Below the pieces are notes generated by a model. It ran no database searches and was not told the origin of the DNA. It was given only the letters and a program-made list of their open reading frames with translations. The position numbers were made by a program, and so were the translations under genes. From Chromobacterium sphagni (GTDB taxonomy: Bacteria > Pseudomonadota > Gammaproteobacteria > Burkholderiales > Chromobacteriaceae), in assembly GCF_001855555.1 (NCBI RefSeq), contig NZ_MKCT01000001.1:310001-374000 (forward strand): a stretch of DNA of 64,000 bases. Reading direction: 5' to 3'. Positions 61,008 to 64,000 of the stretch are shown here, piece after piece (the first letter of the stretch is position 1; the number at the start of each line of letters is the position of its first letter).

Positions 61008-61724
61008 ATGGCACAACACATTCTCATCGTGGAAGACGATGCCAGGCTGGCCGAGCTGATCGCCGCCTACCTGACCAAGCACGGCTACCAAGTCAGCCTG
61101 CACGGCCGCGGCGACACCGCGCCGGCGGCCATCCTGGACAGCCGGCCCGACCTGGTGGTGCTGGACGTGATGCTGCCGGGCAAGGAAGGCTTCGATGTCT
61201 GCCGCGACGTGCGCCCGCACTACAGCGGCCGCATCCTGATGATGACCGCGCGCGACGAGGACGTTGACGAGATACTGGGCCTGGAGCTGGGCGCCGACGA
61301 CTACCTGGCCAAGCCGGTGGAGCCGCGCCGTCTGCTGGCGCGCATCCGCGCGCTGCTACGCCGCAACAGCAGCGGCGGGCGCCAGGACGGCAGCGGCGTC
61401 CAAACCGAAAGCGACGGCATCATCTTCGGCCAGTTCAGCATCAGCCAGGGCACGCGCGAGGCGCTGCTGGGCGACGAGCAGATCGAGCTGACCACAGCCG
61501 AATTCGACCTGTTATGGCTGCTGGCCACCCACGCCGGCCAGGTGCTGTCGCGCGACGACATCATGAGCGAGCTGCGCGGCATAGGCTTCGACGGACTGGA
61601 CCGCTCGATTGACGCCCGCATCTCGCGGCTGCGCCGCAAGCTGGGCGACAACCCCGATGCGCCGGCGCGGATCAAGACCGTGCGCGGCAAGGGTTACCTG
61701 TTCTCGCGCAGCGACTGGGAATAA
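61008..61724 (+). CDS. OmpR-family response regulator, RstA-like
   Basis: A 238-residue regulator: receiver domain with phospho-acceptor Asp53 (LVVLDVMLPGKEGFDV) and Lys in DYLAKPVEP, then a winged-helix OmpR domain (LTTAEFDLLWLLATHAGQVL, RLRRKLGDNPDAPARIKTVR). The ATG at 61008 (MAQHILIVEDD) is chosen over one seven codons upstream, which has no ribosome site. It is followed after three bases by its kinase. Confidence 0.92.
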   Translation: MAQHILIVEDDARLAELIAAYLTKHGYQVSLHGRGDTAPAAILDSRPDLVVLDVMLPGKEGFDVCRDVRPHYSGRILMMTARDEDVDEILGLELGADDYLAKPVEPRRLLARIRALLRRNSSGGRQDGSGVQTESDGIIFGQFSISQGTREALLGDEQIELTTAEFDLLWLLATHAGQVLSRDDIMSELRGIGFDGLDRSIDARISRLRRKLGDNPDAPARIKTVRGKGYLFSRSDWE

Positions 61725-61727
61725 AAG

Positions 61728-63080
61728 ATGCCGTCGAAGACTATGCGCGGCTGGTTCAAACCGTCGCTGGGCACGCTGTTCGCCCGCTACTTCCTGGCCA
61801 CCATGCTGGTGCAGCTGTTGATCATCATCGGCTTCGGCTTCCTGGTGACCAAGCTGTACGAGAAAAGCGACCAGGTCAGCAAGCTCGAATTCATGAACGG
61901 CACCATCTCGCTGCTGCGCGACCGCCTGCAGGCGCAGCCGCAGCAGAACTGGGACGCCCAACTGGCAGCCATCGCCCGCAGCTTCAGCTATCCGCTGAAG
62001 CTGGTCGATCAGTTGCCGACCGAACTGGAGCGCGACGCCCGCCCGCTGCTGCGGCAAGGCAAACCCTATCTGGACGGCGACAACCAGCTGCTGTACGCGC
62101 CGATGCCCGCCAGCAAGCGCTTGCTGGCGCTGGGGCCGCTGGACGTGCAGTCCAGCGACAGCAACTGGATCAGCGAAGACATAGAGGTGCTGCTGATCTG
62201 GATGCTGCTGTCCGGCAGCACGCTGGGCACCCTGCTCTACTTCAGCCTGCAGCCGTTGTGGAAAGACCTGCTGGAAGTGCGCCGCACCGCCGAGGTGTTC
62301 GCCGAGGGCGATTTCAGCGCCCGCGCCCGCACCGCCAAAAGCCGGCTGTTCGCGCCGCTGCCGCTGGCCTTCAACAGCATGGCCTCGCGGCTGGAGCGGC
62401 AACTGGAGACGCGACAGGCGCTGTCGCACGCCATCGCCCATGAAATCCGCACCCCGATCGCCCGGCTGCGCTTCGGCCTGACCATGCTGGAGGAGGAGGA
62501 AGATGCGGCCGAATGGCAGCGCTACCGCGACGGCATGGAGCGCGACCTGCAGGAGCTGGAAGAGCTGATCAGCACCAGCATGGAGTTCGCCAAGCTCAAG
62601 CGCAGCGAAGTCCCGCTGCACCTGGAAACCATAGACCTGTTCGACTGGTTCGACGACCTGATCGACCTGGTCACCCCGCTGAAGCCGCCGGGCCTGGAGC
62701 TGACGCTGGACTGCGCGCGCGAAGACGGCGCCTTCGACCGCAAACTGATGTACATCGCCACCCGCAACCTGCTGCTCAACGCTTTCAAATATGCGCACCG
62801 GCAAGTGCGGATGCAGGTCTATCACCAGGGATCGCAGCTGATCATCGAAGTGGACGACGACGGCTGCGGCATCCCCGAGGAAGACCGCGAGAAGGTCTTC
62901 GAGCCCTTCCTCAGGCTGGACCGCAGCCGCGACCGCGCCACCGGCGGCCACGGCCTGGGCCTGTCCTTCGTCCGGCTGATCGCCGAACACCATCTGGGCC
63001 ACGCCAGCGCCGGGGCCAGCAAGCTGGGCGGCGCCCGTTTCCGCATGATCATTGCGCAACCGGATGCACGCCAGCAATAA
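61728..63080 (+). CDS. Sensor histidine kinase, RstB-like
   Basis: A 450-residue inner-membrane kinase. Helix at about residues 15-40, periplasmic sensor part, second helix near 155-180, HAMP, then the H box HAIAHEIRTPIARLRFGLTM with His238. ATP-binding boxes are RNLLLNAFKYA, DDGCGIPEEDREKVFEPFLR and GGHGLGLSFV. With the preceding regulator it forms a full two-component pair. The signal is unknown. Confidence 0.92.
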   Translation: MPSKTMRGWFKPSLGTLFARYFLATMLVQLLIIIGFGFLVTKLYEKSDQVSKLEFMNGTISLLRDRLQAQPQQNWDAQLAAIARSFSYPLKLVDQLPTELERDARPLLRQGKPYLDGDNQLLYAPMPASKRLLALGPLDVQSSDSNWISEDIEVLLIWMLLSGSTLGTLLYFSLQPLWKDLLEVRRTAEVFAEGDFSARARTAKSRLFAPLPLAFNSMASRLERQLETRQALSHAIAHEIRTPIARLRFGLTMLEEEEDAAEWQRYRDGMERDLQELEELISTSMEFAKLKRSEVPLHLETIDLFDWFDDLIDLVTPLKPPGLELTLDCAREDGAFDRKLMYIATRNLLLNAFKYAHRQVRMQVYHQGSQLIIEVDDDGCGIPEEDREKVFEPFLRLDRSRDRATGGHGLGLSFVRLIAEHHLGHASAGASKLGGARFRMIIAQPDARQQ

Positions 63081-63178
63081 GTCACTCACCGTCACAAAGC
63101 GCCGACAGGAAGCCAACAGACCCTTGTCGTCGCCTTGCGGATAATGCAGGCTATCAACACATTAAGGATTATTGCGAA

Positions 63179-63997
63179 ATGGTTTCCTCACGACCGGCGG
63201 CACTGCTGGTGCATGGCCTGGGTGGTACCGCCTACGATCTGGGCGCACTAGGCCGCACACTAGAAGATGCCGATATTGTCACCCACTCCCCGGTTCTGCC
63301 CGGCCATGGTGGCAGTCCGGAAGATTTGCTCGGCGTAGGCTGGGAAGAGTGGGTGGAAAGCATTCGCAATGAATACCGCGCGCTGAAGGCCAAGCACAAG
63401 GTGGTGCATCTGGCCGGCGTGTGCCTGGGCGGACTGGTGGCGCTGGAAGTGGCTCGCCGCGAAAAGCATCAGGACCGGCTGGCGCTGTACGCGCCGCCGA
63501 TGTTCCTGGACGGCTGGAGCCTGCCCAAGCTAACCTGGCTGCGACACGCGGTCTACCATGTACCGGGTCTGGCCAAGAAGATGCGCGTGCCGGAAGTGTC
63601 GCCGTTCGGCATCAAGAACGCCCGCATCCGCAAAGCCATCCAGCAGCGCTTCGAGCGCGGCGACCGATTCCACTACGCCTACATTCCACTGATGTGCATC
63701 CGCGAAGTGGACCGCCTGCGCCGCCAACTGATGCCGCGCCTGGCGGAAATCACCTGTCCGACGCTGATCGTCCACGCCGACGAGGACGACATCACCAGCC
63801 CGCGCTCCGCCCACTATCTGATGCAATACCTGGGCGGCCCGGTGGACTTCATGCCGCTGTCCAACAGCTACCATATGGTGATGGTGGACAACGAGCGCGC
63901 CGAAGTGCTGCAGCGCAGCCTCAAGTTCTTCAACAGCCACGCCCGCCCGCAAAGCGCGGAACAGCCTTATGGCTGGACAGCCTTCGCCGCCGCCTGA
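63179..63997 (+). CDS. Alpha/beta hydrolase with Cys in the nucleophile elbow
   Basis: A 272-residue soluble hydrolase, resembling Est30-type carboxylesterases in layout (LLVHGLGGTAYDLGALGRTL for the oxyanion loop, PVLPGHGGSPEDLLG). The nucleophile elbow reads AGVCLGGLVA, so Cys stands where esterases have Ser, as in dienelactone hydrolases and PHA synthases. The acid is in TLIVHADEDDI and the His in SNSYHMVMVDNE. No PHA synthase length or box is present. It lies 98 bases after the kinase gene and appears to be its own unit. Confidence 0.82.
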   Translation: MVSSRPAALLVHGLGGTAYDLGALGRTLEDADIVTHSPVLPGHGGSPEDLLGVGWEEWVESIRNEYRALKAKHKVVHLAGVCLGGLVALEVARREKHQDRLALYAPPMFLDGWSLPKLTWLRHAVYHVPGLAKKMRVPEVSPFGIKNARIRKAIQQRFERGDRFHYAYIPLMCIREVDRLRRQLMPRLAEITCPTLIVHADEDDITSPRSAHYLMQYLGGPVDFMPLSNSYHMVMVDNERAEVLQRSLKFFNSHARPQSAEQPYGWTAFAAA

Positions 63998-64000
63998 ACG

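Overview
The window is high-GC DNA from a betaproteobacterium. The most likely host is a Chromobacterium-like member of the Neisseriales. The reasons are the codon bias, the metX-metW pair, the linkage of type IV minor pilins, polA, a LOG protein, a DUF2782 protein and thrB, and a Fur-type ferrous-iron operon. No rRNA, tRNA or CRISPR array was seen, and the species call is inference.

Positions 1 to about 21115 are the right two thirds of a Mu-like transposable prophage. All genes are on the + strand in Mu order: portal C-terminus, F, G, I protease with internal scaffold, head decoration, T capsid, gp35 to gp38 equivalents, sheath, tube, frameshifted tail chaperone, tape measure, N, P, 45, 46, 47, 48, tail fibre and fibre chaperone. 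Two AT-rich single-gene cargo insertions (morons) break this order, between G and I and between 45 and 46. Each is followed by a perfect hairpin whose last bases are the start codon of the next structural gene. The second moron carries an Rx4H motif like that of HEPN ribonucleases. The tape-measure gene has an apparent one-base frameshift.

The far right end of the prophage (18977-20991) holds a tightly overlapping four-gene cassette at the place where Mu keeps com-mom. It encodes a Com-like zinc-finger protein, a 47-residue protein, an ABC-ATPase fused to a Mom-like GNAT domain, and a formyltransferase-fold enzyme that keeps the catalytic His and Asp but has Gly in place of the catalytic Asn. 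I read it as a candidate DNA hypermodification system and the most interesting item in the window. A terminator and a cluster of TGYCAAA-like repeats mark the prophage right end.

From 21.1 kb on the genes are chromosomal: an AraC regulator divergent from an Fsr-type MFS pump; a Fur-boxed ftrABCD-like iron operon; a solute-binding protein; YbaK; MsrPQ; metX-metW; an AmpG-like permease; five minor pilin genes (fimT-pilVWX-pilE-like); polA; a LOG protein; DUF2782; and thrB. Then comes an exopolysaccharide export locus (small repetitive secreted protein, YjbH fused to PAP2, Wza-like, Wzz-like) without glycosyltransferases, followed by a Bcr-type pump and ArsC. The last part has a MarR-regulated EmrAB-OMF efflux operon with two matching operator sites, a YeiE-like LysR regulator divergent from YeiH, a secreted cupin gene broken by an in-frame TAG, cstA with its small partner, a two-component system, and an alpha/beta hydrolase with a Cys nucleophile.
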